Shown here piece by piece: positions 27,149 through 36,383 of a stretch of DNA of 61,707 bases (its first letter is position 1; every line of letters begins with the position of its first letter). This DNA comes from Thermodesulfovibrionia bacterium. Lineage in GTDB: Bacteria > Nitrospirota > Thermodesulfovibrionia > UBA6902. The DNA is taken from contig CAMYND010000040.1 in assembly GCA_947259645.1 (NCBI GenBank), positions 1 to 61,707 of the forward strand. The letters run 5' to 3'. The notes under the pieces are model-generated. The model was given only the letters and a program-made list of their open reading frames with translations. It was not told the origin of the DNA and did no database searches. The position numbers were made by a program, and so were the translations under genes.

Positions 27149-28249
27149 TTACTCCTCATTTTTAATCCATGAAGTATAGGCAGGGCTGAGCGTCTCCCGG
27201 GAATACGGAGATGTCAGTTTTACAGCCTCAGCGCGGGTAAGTCTCTTTTTATCCAGGATGTATTCTTTTAAACGGCCCACCAATTCCTCATCAGAATATA
27301 AATACTCCTTCGGAAACAACTCAGGATAAGACAGGCGGTTTGGCAGCAGCGGTCTGCAGCCCCCATATACCGCTTCTGCTACAGCTATCCCGAAGAATTC
27401 ATGTGATGCCGTAGAGATCACGAAATCACTTTTCCTGATCCAGTATGAGTAATCTCTCGATGTTTGGGCATATCCACAGTGAAGGATTCTGTGGCTGAGG
27501 TCATTTTTCGCTCTGTTGAATATCGGCGGTACATCATTGAATGACTGGCCAAGAAGAACAAGGCTGAAATCATAGCCTTCTTTATCAAGATGAAACATGG
27601 TGTTAAAAAATAATTCGGGATTTTTATCATGCTCCCACCGATGGTTCCATAAGATGACAGGGGCATTATCCCGTTCCGGCAGATCTCCCTCATCCAAAGG
27701 GGAAAAATCAATACCTGGAAAGAGAACAACAGATTTATTGACGATCTCTTTTCTTGCATCGGCAAGGTTTAAATCAGGGGATTGCCTCATCAGTTTTTCC
27801 GCGCCATCGAGAAAGGAATCCAGATTGAATCTGGAGTTAAATGCCAGTTTATCCGAGGCAAGAGCGGTGGTGATATTGGTAAGCGCGAAATGGGCATCGC
27901 GGCTGTCATGTACCTGAACAGGGTAGGCAAACTGGTTTTCATGAAAGTAGGTGAGCAGGGGAACTTCTCTTGTCCAGACCGGGGCGAGCCCGCGAAAAGC
28001 AGCGACATCGAGATATGAGGAGCAGAGGATCCTGTCATATCGTTCTCCGGAATCATGGAGTTGCTGAGCAAATAAAGGCGCAGCCAGCCTCATACGCCAT
28101 TTCCAGTTTCGCGCAGGAAGGGTCATAAAATGAAAATTAAAGGGGAGGGTGCTCATATTCTCGAGGAATGATCTGTGCGACCCTCCATAGTAGGGTTCAA
28201 GCACAAGAACGTTTAAGCCGGATATCTCGGGAGTACCGCTGTCATCCAT
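27149..28249 (-). CDS. DUF3524 / GTDC1-like glycosyltransferase, putative tRNA-queuosine mannosyltransferase
   Basis: The 366-residue GT4-type enzyme begins with the signature of the DUF3524/GTDC1 family: LNVLVLEPYYGGSHRSFLEN, then LPARNWKWRMRLAAPLFA and SSYLDVAAFRGL. The stretch TYFHENQFAYPV is also diagnostic. The C-terminal half has the usual nucleotide-sugar binding region (HEFFGIAVAEAVYGGCRPLLP). Animal GTDC1 and bacterial relatives have been linked to mannosylation of queuosine in tRNA-Asp. I transfer that function by family only, and no queuosine genes are nearby. It converges with the MlaC-like gene, 21 bp apart. Confidence 0.85.
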   Translation of the reverse strand: MDDSGTPEISGLNVLVLEPYYGGSHRSFLENMSTLPFNFHFMTLPARNWKWRMRLAAPLFAQQLHDSGERYDRILCSSYLDVAAFRGLAPVWTREVPLLTYFHENQFAYPVQVHDSRDAHFALTNITTALASDKLAFNSRFNLDSFLDGAEKLMRQSPDLNLADARKEIVNKSVVLFPGIDFSPLDEGDLPERDNAPVILWNHRWEHDKNPELFFNTMFHLDKEGYDFSLVLLGQSFNDVPPIFNRAKNDLSHRILHCGYAQTSRDYSYWIRKSDFVISTASHEFFGIAVAEAVYGGCRPLLPNRLSYPELFPKEYLYSDEELVGRLKEYILDKKRLTRAEAVKLTSPYSRETLSPAYTSWIKNEE

Positions 28250-28732
28250 TAAAAATTATACCATCTGTATATTCATGGCTGTGAACTGATTCAAAATGCG
28301 GCTGCTGGGAGGTGAGCGTCTCTACATTAAAATAGAGTCATCCTCCAGCCTACTTCCTTGGACAACCTGACTCTGGGTACGTCCACCATTGCCACGGTTT
28401 TATACAGCGTGACTGTTTGCCATTGGATGGCTCTATCTGATTATCGCGATACCTGGATAAATTGCATTCTGAGCTATTTTTTAATGGGAGCTTGGTGGAT
28501 GCTTCAGGCTTCCTCTGACTTCATGAGGCGTGCTCAACCACATCTCTATTCCCGCCCTCTTGCTGGCTTGCTTGAATCTCAGGCTTAATCTGCTCCAGAG
28601 TATCGCTCACCTTATGTCTTTTCTATCTTTATTATAACGCTATTTGAGAACTTGTCAAAGGACTTTTGGCGATGAAGAAAATACCTGAGGCATGATGCAT
28701 TAAGATATTTAAAATAAACAGAAAAGTAAAGC
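28250..28732. other. intergenic region without identified gene
   Basis: The region separates two minus-strand genes by about 480 bp. A plus-strand frame at 28358-28588 (76 codons) has no recognisable domain, and neither strand gave a convincing family match. It could hold a decayed mobile fragment, but I see no terminal inverted repeats or target duplication. I leave it unassigned. Confidence 0.35.
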
Positions 28733-29446
28733 TTAGAGTGAGCCCTCATTCTCCATCGTACTTCTCAGGTCAAATAAAATGTTTAAGCTTTCCCCGATTT
28801 CTTCAGTTTCATTGAGTTCGAGAAAAACCGTAAAATCAGATCTGCGCTTCAATAACTCTGCTAGGGCATTGACTTCCCTGCAGTCGCGGCTTAATGGCCA
28901 GTGGTCTGTAATGCCCCCCCTGAGGTCCTTGTTTCTGTGTATATGCACAAACTGCACCTTGTTTAAAATGGACTGATCAAGTGACCTGATGAAATCTACT
29001 GAATTAAGTCCTGCGGACTCCATATGACCAATATCCAGCGTAACTGAGTCGGCGAAGTTTTCCCAGAACCAGGTAACATCCCCTGTGTCAGTGGCATTTT
29101 CAAAAGAGAGATCTGTAATTGCCCTGAGTTTGTCCACAGCTTTTTTAAACTGAACTTCATAGGTGCCAGTAAGCCGCTGACCATCAGGCCCTTTTTCATC
29201 ATGAAGAAGCAAGGCAATGTCTGTATGCTCAGCAATGAAAAGAAGCGTCTTAAACATTTCATGATCCAGCAGTGAATATCCTACGGGGTGAATAACATAG
29301 TTAATGTTCGATTCCCGGCACGCACGTATACAGTCCATCATGATATCAATATTATTCTCCATCTTACTGTAGACAGAAATCTGAAGCTGCTCAGCATTCC
29401 AGAGTCCTACTTCATCAGAAAAAACAGCTCTCGTGCCAATGATCAT
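28733..29446 (-). CDS. sugar phosphate isomerase/epimerase-like TIM-barrel protein
   Basis: The 237-residue protein looks like the xylose-isomerase-like (AP endonuclease 2) TIM-barrel superfamily. Candidate metal ligands occur in the right order: Glu in LSFENATD, Asp and His in VTLDIGHMES, His pairs in VQFVHIHRNKD and TDHWPL, and a final Glu in FTVFLELNETEE. Members isomerise or epimerise sugars, or cut DNA at abasic sites; this one lacks the extra DNA-binding loops as far as I can see. The substrate is unknown. It is on the same strand as the DUF3524 glycosyltransferase but about 480 bp upstream, so co-transcription is uncertain. Confidence 0.7.
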   Translation of the reverse strand: MIIGTRAVFSDEVGLWNAEQLQISVYSKMENNIDIMMDCIRACRESNINYVIHPVGYSLLDHEMFKTLLFIAEHTDIALLLHDEKGPDGQRLTGTYEVQFKKAVDKLRAITDLSFENATDTGDVTWFWENFADSVTLDIGHMESAGLNSVDFIRSLDQSILNKVQFVHIHRNKDLRGGITDHWPLSRDCREVNALAELLKRRSDFTVFLELNETEEIGESLNILFDLRSTMENEGSL

Positions 29447-29570
29447 TATTTCATATTATACTACGAATCAGCTGGTCTCTTATCTCCTGGGGCCAGAAAT
29501 ATCAGCTGAATTTAAAGTTTCATATGAAAAAACACGAAAAGACAGGTAAGAGGACAGGGAGGTGCCTGAT

Positions 29571-30149
29571 ATGATGAACAAGCCGCAGGTAGATACGAAT
29601 CACCCCTTAAGAGAGCTCTTCAGAAATGCGCTGGAATATGGATTCAAACTGAACCCCACGGAAAAAGTAGAAGTTGCCTGCTATATAGAAGAACAGATAT
29701 TGTGTGAATTTACCGAGGTCGATAAGCTCTATAAGATAAAAGACGGGGAGGACTCCAGCCTCGATGACATCGCTGACATGCTGTCTGAAGGGAGCATATT
29801 ACTCAATGCCCAAAGCTTTGACAGAGAATTCCAGGTCCATAAACACATAGGCGACTACACCCTCTTCATGCTGGGGATGTTCCCGGCCGCACTCTGCGGT
29901 AAAAGGGGCAAGGAATTTGTTTTAGGCAGTATTGTTATCCCCGGGGCAAGCCTCCTGGACCACTATGTGCTCCAGGGCCAGAGGTCCTACAGAATTGCTT
30001 CTGAGTTTACAGAGAAAGACCTGTTTCTTGAACTCGCGTCAAATTTTGAAAAGTACCAGGCGGTTATTGACCTGGTGAGAACATATCTTGAGTCCGCAAA
30101 GAACAGCGATTACCTTAAAGCCAAAAAAATAATTGGCGGAACAGGGTAA
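29571..30149 (+). CDS. hypothetical protein
   Basis: The start at 29571 is preceded by GGGAGG at a spacing of 8 nt; a GTG at 29562 is the alternative. The 192-residue product is soluble, mildly acidic and mostly helical, with conserved-looking segments GDYTLFMLGMFPAAL and YVLQGQRSYRIASEF. I recognise no family and see no catalytic motif or membrane segment. Its codon usage is like its neighbours, so it is probably a real gene. The RNase H/GIY-YIG gene lies 111 bp downstream on the same strand. Confidence 0.6.
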   Translation: MMNKPQVDTNHPLRELFRNALEYGFKLNPTEKVEVACYIEEQILCEFTEVDKLYKIKDGEDSSLDDIADMLSEGSILLNAQSFDREFQVHKHIGDYTLFMLGMFPAALCGKRGKEFVLGSIVIPGASLLDHYVLQGQRSYRIASEFTEKDLFLELASNFEKYQAVIDLVRTYLESAKNSDYLKAKKIIGGTG

Positions 30150-30260
30150 ATCACGTATATATTTTCTCAGGGTGTGTGCTCTTTCCGGCTCTGCTCTTTT
30201 TCAGGATTGTTTTTTCTGCCACTGATATATTTTCTCTCGATTACGCTAAAATAGTCGCTC

Positions 30261-31112
30261 ATGGACAGTATTGCGCTCTTCACAGATGTAAGTCTCAATC
30301 CCGGACGCAGACTTGGTGTTGGAGCCTGCCTTGCCGTTCCCTTTGCATCGCTGCAAACACAACCTGGCGGCATTAAAAGGGCCGACATAGCCAAAAGGCT
30401 GGAAAAGAGAAGATTTGAAGATACCTCTTCGACAAAACTTGAGCTCCAAACAGCGTTATGGGCCCTGGCAAATTGTGGCAAAAAAATAAAGATTTGCAAA
30501 CCACGAAAATTACATCTTTTTACAGATTCCAGCTGTGTCGCCGGTCTGATCAGGAGGAGGCAAAGATTGGAGAGCAATGACTTCCTGAGCAGGAAGACTA
30601 AACAGCTCCTGAAAAACGCTGCTCTTTATCGTGAATTTTATGAATGTTGTGATAAATTCGATTTTGAGGTCACGAAAGTGGCGGGGCATGTACGGGGTAG
30701 TTCCCTCGATACTATTCAAAGTTTTTTCTCATGCGTTGACAGGGAAAGCAGGAAAGAGCTGCGAATCTGGATGCATGAACTTGAATCAGGGAAACTGGAC
30801 AGCATGACAGGAGACTGCCGGGAAGGGAATGATCAGGATAACCCAGCAAAGGAAAACTGGTGCGTCTATGTTCTTAAATGCAGAAACAACTATTTATATA
30901 TCGGTTCGACAAATAGTCTTGAGAGAAGGCTCCATCAGCATGAACAGGGAACAGGCAGTAAATTCGTGAGATCACGGCTGCCCTTTGATCTGCTTAAAGC
31001 CATTTCCTGCAAAAATGCCTCAGATGCTAAAAGCCTTGAGTACAAGTTGAAGAGGCTCAAGAGAAGCGCAAAAATAGATGTCCTCGGACTGAATATTGAT
31101 CCGGTTATCTAA
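30261..31112 (+). CDS. RNase HI-like domain fused to a GIY-YIG nuclease domain
   Basis: The 283-residue protein joins two nuclease folds. Residues 1-170 resemble RNase HI, with acidic candidates Asp9 (LFTDVSLNP), Glu61 (KLELQTALWAL), Asp89 (LHLFTDSS) and Asp160 (SCVDRESR), plus a GH motif (VAGHVRG). Residues 195-275 are a UPF0213/YhbQ-type GIY-YIG domain (WCVYVLKCRNNYLYIGSTNS, LERRLHQHEQG, then LEYKLKRLKR with the metal-binding Glu). A polar linker (about 170-195) joins them. RNase HI cuts RNA in RNA-DNA hybrids; GIY-YIG domains cut DNA. Both active sites look intact, so the protein may process R-loops or repair intermediates. That role is a guess. A DEAD-box helicase gene follows 66 bp downstream. 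Confidence 0.8.
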   Translation: MDSIALFTDVSLNPGRRLGVGACLAVPFASLQTQPGGIKRADIAKRLEKRRFEDTSSTKLELQTALWALANCGKKIKICKPRKLHLFTDSSCVAGLIRRRQRLESNDFLSRKTKQLLKNAALYREFYECCDKFDFEVTKVAGHVRGSSLDTIQSFFSCVDRESRKELRIWMHELESGKLDSMTGDCREGNDQDNPAKENWCVYVLKCRNNYLYIGSTNSLERRLHQHEQGTGSKFVRSRLPFDLLKAISCKNASDAKSLEYKLKRLKRSAKIDVLGLNIDPVI

Positions 31113-31178
31113 ACACAGAATAAATTCATCTTAAAAAAATAATGTTATATACTTTATCATTGATGCTCTTGAGGAATT

Positions 31179-32447
31179 ATGAAATTTGAGAAATACCACA
31201 TTTCATCGGCAATAAAAGAAAACCTCTCACGGCTCGGCTTTAAGAGGCCGACGAATATACAGTTTAAATCAATCCCGTCAATAATGAAGGGTGAGGATGT
31301 TCTTGCCATAGCTCAGACCGGAACGGGTAAAACCGCGGCGTTTGCTATCCCTCTGATTGATAAAATCCATAGTTATAAGAGCAGCAAACGCTCCTACGGT
31401 ATTAAATGTATTGTCCTGGTGCCGACCCGTGAACTGGCGCAGCAGATTGGTGAAGTGTTTACAAGTATTGCCAGATACACCAAAGTGAAAACCTTCGCGC
31501 TTTGGGGCGGAGTTGAGCAGGATGCTCAGATAAAAAAACTTCAGGAAGGCATAGACATACTTGTTGCAACACCGGGACGGATGTTTGATCTTATAAACCA
31601 GGGGTATATAAAACTGGACAGCATTCATACCCTGGTACTTGATGAAGCAGACCATATGCTTGACCTTGGATTTATTGAAGACATTAAATATGTAAAAAGA
31701 ATGCTCACGAGAAATCATCAGACCCTTTTCTTCTCTGCCACGATAAACAAGGAGATCAAAAAGCTTGCTTTCTCACAGGTCAAAAGCTCGGCAATACGTA
31801 TTCAGGTGGCACCGGAAGATCCAGTCTCAAAAAACGTCTCCCACTTTGTCATGTTTGTTCAAATGGATGATAAACGGTTTTTCCTGGAGCAGTTTATTAA
31901 AGACCATCCGGACAGCAGGATTATTGTATTTGTCAGAACACGGGTCCGAGCCGATCGCGTTGCAAAAGCGATGGAGAGAGTTGATATTCGCACGGTTACC
32001 ATACACGGTGCCAGAGACCAGCATGAGAGAACTGAAGTTATGAGAATGTTCAAAGGCGACGAGTGCAGCATTCTCATCGCGACAGATGTAAGCGCGCGGG
32101 GGATTGATATTCCTGATGTGAAGTATGTCATTAACTATGACTTGCCTGACAAGCCTGAAAACTATGTGCACCGAGTCGGAAGAACAGGCCGGGGGATCAG
32201 CAAGGGAGACGCGCTTTCATTTTGCAGCAAAGATGAGCAGGAGCTTCTCGATGAGATCGAGCAATTTATTGGCAAACCTATTGAAGTCATAAAAATAAGT
32301 AAAAAAGAGTACAGCCATACTGTTGACCCTTCTGAAGAAGAAGGCAGTCTGCGGGAGCTGCTTGAAGAATATGAGAGCTGGACAAATAAGAAAAAAAGAA
32401 AAAAGAAAAGCCCCGTTAAAACAGGAAAAAGAAAAAAGAGGAAATAG
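31179..32447 (+). CDS. DEAD-box RNA helicase (RhlE-like)
   Basis: The 422-residue ATP-dependent RNA helicase has all core motifs in order: Q motif (RPTNIQFKSIPSI), Walker A (AQTGTGKTAAF), PTRELAQQ, TPGR, DEAD, SAT, then ARGIDIPDV and HRVGRTGRG. The C-terminal tail beyond residue 395 is short and very Lys/Arg-rich (KKRKKKSPVKTGKRKKRK), a typical RNA-binding extension of the RhlE group. Such helicases remodel rRNA or mRNA, often in the cold. The gene is followed after 4 bp by the spermidine-synthase-like gene. Confidence 0.95.
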   Translation: MKFEKYHISSAIKENLSRLGFKRPTNIQFKSIPSIMKGEDVLAIAQTGTGKTAAFAIPLIDKIHSYKSSKRSYGIKCIVLVPTRELAQQIGEVFTSIARYTKVKTFALWGGVEQDAQIKKLQEGIDILVATPGRMFDLINQGYIKLDSIHTLVLDEADHMLDLGFIEDIKYVKRMLTRNHQTLFFSATINKEIKKLAFSQVKSSAIRIQVAPEDPVSKNVSHFVMFVQMDDKRFFLEQFIKDHPDSRIIVFVRTRVRADRVAKAMERVDIRTVTIHGARDQHERTEVMRMFKGDECSILIATDVSARGIDIPDVKYVINYDLPDKPENYVHRVGRTGRGISKGDALSFCSKDEQELLDEIEQFIGKPIEVIKISKKEYSHTVDPSEEEGSLRELLEEYESWTNKKKRKKKSPVKTGKRKKRK

Positions 32448-32451
32448 GTAA

Positions 32452-33153
32452 ATGGCTAAACAATGGCAGACCATTGACAGCGCTGATACTGCTGATGGTC
32501 TTCTGGAACTCCGGCAAAGGGGTATGGATGATTTTCTCATAACCATTCAGGGCCGTGTGCTTATGAACTCTTCCGCGAGCAGGTCCGAAGTGCTGTTGTC
32601 AAAACTGGCCTGCAGTTCCATGAGTAAGACACACAGCACAAGAGTGTTGATTGGGGGGTTGGGGATGGGCTATACGTTAAAGTCAGCCCTTGATAACCTT
32701 TCGGGGAATGCTCGGGTCATTGTGGCTGAACTTAACCCCATTGTCGTTCAATGGTGTCAGGGACCCATCGCCAGGCTTACCAGCAGCGCTGTGAATGACC
32801 AAAGGGTGAGAGTTGAGACTGCTGATGTGGCATTGCTGATCCGTGAGAGTGCGGAGAAGGGGGGAGACAACCGGTTTGATGCCATTATTCTGGATCTCTA
32901 TGAAGGGCCCTTTGAGGCTGCCAGGGAAAGAGGCGAATATTTATATGGTGATAAAGCCCTTAAGAAGAGCTGGTCCGCCCTTATGCCCGATGGTCTGTTT
33001 GCTGTCTGGTCTGAAGACCCGGACAGGGCCTTTGAAAGACGGCTCGTTAAAGCGGGATTTTCCTTTACCCGGCACAGACCGGGCAGAGGCAATCGACATG
33101 TTGTATACCTTGCAGCGAAGTCCGGTCCTTCATCACACAAAGCCGGAGCGTGA
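32452..33153 (+). CDS. spermidine-synthase-like SAM-dependent protein
   Basis: The 233-residue protein has the Rossmann fold of spermine/spermidine synthases: VLIGGLGMGYTLKSAL (the GGG-type glycine loop), VIVAELNPIVVQW (acidic residue binding the ribose), and FDAIILDLYEG where the catalytic Asp is expected. It lacks the long N-terminal beta domain of true spermidine synthases, with only about 65 residues before the glycine loop. It is therefore more likely one of the short SpeE-like methyltransferase-fold proteins of unknown substrate. Its start lies 4 bp after the helicase stop codon, indicating co-translation. Confidence 0.75.
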   Translation: MAKQWQTIDSADTADGLLELRQRGMDDFLITIQGRVLMNSSASRSEVLLSKLACSSMSKTHSTRVLIGGLGMGYTLKSALDNLSGNARVIVAELNPIVVQWCQGPIARLTSSAVNDQRVRVETADVALLIRESAEKGGDNRFDAIILDLYEGPFEAARERGEYLYGDKALKKSWSALMPDGLFAVWSEDPDRAFERRLVKAGFSFTRHRPGRGNRHVVYLAAKSGPSSHKAGA

Positions 33154-33359
33154 CAATAAAGATCAATCACTTAATCTGTCACACGCTGCTCTTCCTGCCC
33201 TCGTTTTTCTCCTTCCGTACAGGTATATGATTTAAATCATGTCTGTTTATGTTGATTAGAGATATATTTAAATCACATTGAAATGAAGGCAATGATACCT
33301 GTCATAATAAAATCCCGCACAATTTATTTTCTGATCATTCATCTCAAGGGGAAAGAATC

Positions 33360-33961
33360 ATGAGCATGTTTTCTAAGAAAAAGAACGCTGAAAACAATCT
33401 CGATATCTCGGATAAGGATATCTATGAAGCAATGAAAGATATCCCCGGGTATCTGGATATTACACCGGGAGATTTCAAGGAACTCTATCAGCTCGTTTAC
33501 CATCATGCGTTAAAAAGGATTGCCCAAGCTGTAAAAGCAAAAGATATTATGACTGCTGAAGTAGCGGCTGTTGAAAAGGGGACTCCTCTGAAGGTGGTAG
33601 CCAGACTCATGGCGGAAAAAGGTGTTTCCGGAGTTCCTGTCCTGGATAAGGAAAGGAGGGTTGCCGGAGTCATATCGGAAAAAGATTTTCTCTCCCGTAT
33701 GGGTGGAAAAGAGTCGGAAACATTTATGCCACCTGTCTGAAGGGAAAGGGGTGCGTAGCCTTGGCAATACGCGAAAAAAGAGCTGAAGATATCATGAGCG
33801 CGTCGCCTGTGATTGTAACTGAAAACACGACACTGATGGACATTGCAACCATATTCAAAGAGAGGAAAATCAACAGGGTGCCTGTTGTTGACAGCGATAA
33901 TAAACTGGTCGGCATAGTATCCCGGGAAGACATAATAGAAGCGAGGCTGTTAAAAGGGTAA
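33360..33961 (+). pseudogene. tandem CBS-domain protein split by a frameshift
   Basis: The first frame (33360-33740) holds an N-terminal helical part and one CBS domain (AKDIMTAEVAAVEKG to VAGVISEKDFLSRMGG), then stops at TGA after ETFMPPV. A second CBS domain continues in another frame, ending at 33961 (RAEDIMSASPVIVTENT to LVGIVSREDIIEARLLKG). Before its first ATG that frame already reads CLKGKGCVALAIREK, which I recall as the normal linker in such two-CBS proteins. A few codons appear lost between FM and CLKG with a net frame change. CBS pairs bind adenosyl nucleotides, so separate halves would be unlikely to work alone. The HPP membrane protein gene starts at the last base of this gene. 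It could still be an assembly error. Confidence 0.7.
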
Positions 33962-34506
33962 TGAGAGAAATGGAATTCTTTTCAAAAATGAATGGAACAA
34001 CGAAAAGCCCGCCGGGTGTGAGTCTTTTTGAGATAGGATGGTCGTGGCTCGGTGCATTTCTCGGGATAGCCGCAGTTGCATATATTAATTACAATAAACT
34101 TGAGCAGTCTGACCTGGTCATGATCATAGGGTCCTTCGGTGCCTCTGCAGTACTTATATACGGAGCAATTAAAAGCCCCCTGGCACAGCCGAGAAATCTC
34201 GTAGGCGGGCATGTCTTTTCAGCGATCATAGGCGTAGCCTGTTTTCAGATCTTTAGTCCTCAGCTGTGGTTGGCTTCCGCAGTAGCGGTGGCTACTGCCA
34301 TTGCATGTATGCATGCAACAAAAACCCTCCACCCCCCGGGCGGTGCCACAGCCCTGATTGCTGTCATAGGAAGTGAAAAGATTCATGACCTTGGCTATCT
34401 GTATGCTGTTGTTCCTGTTGGGGCAGGGGCTCTCATTATGTTAATCGTTGCGTTGCTTGTCAATAATATTCCGAAAAGCCGAAGGTATCCTGAATTCTGG
34501 TTGTGA
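33961..34506 (+). CDS. HPP-family integral membrane protein
   Basis: The 181-residue protein has four hydrophobic segments and the name-giving motif in TLHPPGGATALIAVIG. Some HPP proteins of cyanobacteria and chloroplasts have been linked to nitrite transport; in bacteria they often adjoin CBS-domain genes, as here. Its ATG overlaps the last base of the CBS reading frame, so the two were presumably translated together and the CBS part may regulate the channel. Nitrate reductase genes lie 2 kb further on, converging, which loosely fits a nitrogen-oxyanion role, but that link is speculative. Confidence 0.85.
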   Translation: MREMEFFSKMNGTTKSPPGVSLFEIGWSWLGAFLGIAAVAYINYNKLEQSDLVMIIGSFGASAVLIYGAIKSPLAQPRNLVGGHVFSAIIGVACFQIFSPQLWLASAVAVATAIACMHATKTLHPPGGATALIAVIGSEKIHDLGYLYAVVPVGAGALIMLIVALLVNNIPKSRRYPEFWL

Positions 34507-34663
34507 CACACGTGACTCTGTGTTTCTGTGGTTAATATATGCTTATCCCGGGATGTCGTCAATTGCAATAACCAGATGTAAAGCCTTAAAATAGTAGCGA
34601 CGGAGAAAATTCTGCGCATTATCTGCGCCCTCATATTTTGCCGGTGTATAAAAAACAATAAAT

Positions 34664-36356
34664 ATGATTCAGGTAAATAACTTAGACAAATCCTACGGTC
34701 AGCAGATCATTTTTGAGAAAGCGGGCTTCACCCTCAATCCGGGGGAACGGGCCGGCCTTGTGGGCCGAAACGGACACGGCAAGACCACCCTTTTTAAAAT
34801 GATACTTGGGCGGGAACATCCAGACTCAGGACAGATCAGTATTTCGAACGGTTATCAGATAGGGCACCTGTCCCAGCATATCATGTTTACTGAAAAGACG
34901 GTTCTGAAAGAGGCATGTCTGAGTCTCCGGGATTCTGAGGACGGTATTGACGAGACCTATAAGGCGGAGACTATCCTCATGGGATTGGGTTTTACTCTTG
35001 ATGAGTTTGGCCTTGATCCCATGGAGTTGTCAGGAGGGTTTCAGGTACGCCTGAACCTGGCCAAGGTCCTTGTTTCCGATCCGAACCTCCTTCTCCTTGA
35101 CGAACCTACCAATTACCTTGATATTCTCTCTCTACGCTGGCTTACACAGTTTTTGCGTAACTGGAGAAAAGAGCTGATCATTATCACCCATGACCGGGAT
35201 TTCATGGATGGTGTAACGACACACACAATTGCGATACACCGCTGCAAAATGCGCAAGGAATCAGGCCCGACCGAAAAAATATATCAGCAGCTTCTTCTTG
35301 AGGAAGAGATCCACGAGAAGACAAGGACGAACGATGACAAGAAGCGCAGGGAAACAGAAGAGTTTATTAACCGGTTCAGGGCAAAGGCGACCAAGGCCAA
35401 AGCTGTTCAGTCACGGATTAAGGCCCTGAAGAGGAGTGGGCGCCTTGAAAAACTGGCAGACATAAAGAATCTTGATTTTGCGTTCAGGTCTGCTCCTTTT
35501 ACCGGAAAGGTGCTGATGGAAATAAAAGACCTCTCTTTTTCATTTCAGCATGATGATGCTCCGCTGATCAAAAGGCTCTCATTTTCAGTAGGCAAAAAGG
35601 ACCGCATCGCGATTATCGGAAAAAACGGTAAGGGGAAAACAACACTGCTGAATCTTCTCGCTCAGGAGTTTAAGCCTGAAAGCGGCTCTGTCAGACACCA
35701 TGATCAGCTCCGTATGGCTTACTTTGGCCAGACAAATATAAACCGTCTCAGTATGAACAATACTATAGAAGAAGAGATCATGGATGTGCATCCTGAGGGA
35801 AGCCGCGGCCCTGATAGAGGCCATCGACTGTTTTGACGGTTCAGTAATTATTGTTACGCACAGTGAAATGATGCTTCATGTTCTCGCTACGAGGCTGATC
35901 GTTTTTGATGACGGCAAGGTAACATTTTTTGAAGGTACCTATCAGGACTTTCTGGACAGAGTGGGCTGGAAGAACGAAAGCGGTTCAGTCATCCCGGCAG
36001 CAAAGAAAAAACAGGCTGGCAATGATGTTGTTAACAAGAAGGAACTCCGTCGTATCCGGGCCGACCTGATCAGTCAGAGAACAAAATCACTGGCTGCTCT
36101 AAAGAAGAGCATCAATAATGCGGAACATGAGATTGTGCTGCTTGAAGAAAAAATCGAATTAATAAACAGGAAAATGCTCGAGATCTCTCAAAACAGCCAA
36201 GGTGAAACTATCAAAAATCTGTCTAAAGAGATTCATGAGTCACAAAAGAAAATTGATTCTCTTTTTCTCAATCTTGAAGAACTTCAGACTGAGCACGATA
36301 GAAAAGCGAAAGAGTATGAAGAGAAATTTGAAAGTCTGAGCATGATGCAAATGTAG
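34664..36356 (+). pseudogene. ABC-F ATPase gene with internal deletion and frameshift
   Basis: The first frame (34664-35836) has a full first ATPase domain: Walker A GRNGHGKTT, signature LSGGFQVRLNLAKVL, Walker B LLLLDEPTNYLD. A charged linker follows, then a second Walker A (IGKNGKGKTTLLNLL). It runs out of frame soon after IEEEIMDVHPE. Another frame resumes with ALIEAIDCFDGSVIIVTHSE and continues to a coiled-coil C-terminus ending at 36356. The second signature and Walker B, about 60-70 residues, are missing between them. ABC-F proteins need both ATP sites to act on the ribosome, so this copy is probably non-functional unless the assembly is wrong. Its TAG stop lies inside a palindromic repeat. 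Confidence 0.82.
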
Positions 36357-36380
36357 GGGCACGGCGTACCGTGCCCCTCT
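36353..36380. repeat. palindromic element between the ABC-F and napD ends
   Basis: AGGGGCACGG and CCGTGCCCCT form a perfect 10-bp inverted repeat around CGTA, in the same family as the elements at 7372, 38106 and 38946. It fills the gap between two converging genes and supplies the ABC-F stop codon. In this position its RNA hairpin could also end transcription from both sides. Confidence 0.8.
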
Positions 36381-36383
36381 TTG

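Noticed and set aside
28358-28588. 76-codon frame as a transposase or membrane protein fragment
   Set aside because: No DDE or other transposase motif, no inverted repeats and no ribosome binding site.
33738-33740. In-frame TGA in the CBS gene as a further selenocysteine codon
   Set aside because: The frame after this TGA does not continue the protein; the second CBS domain is in a different frame, so this is a frameshift and not recoding.
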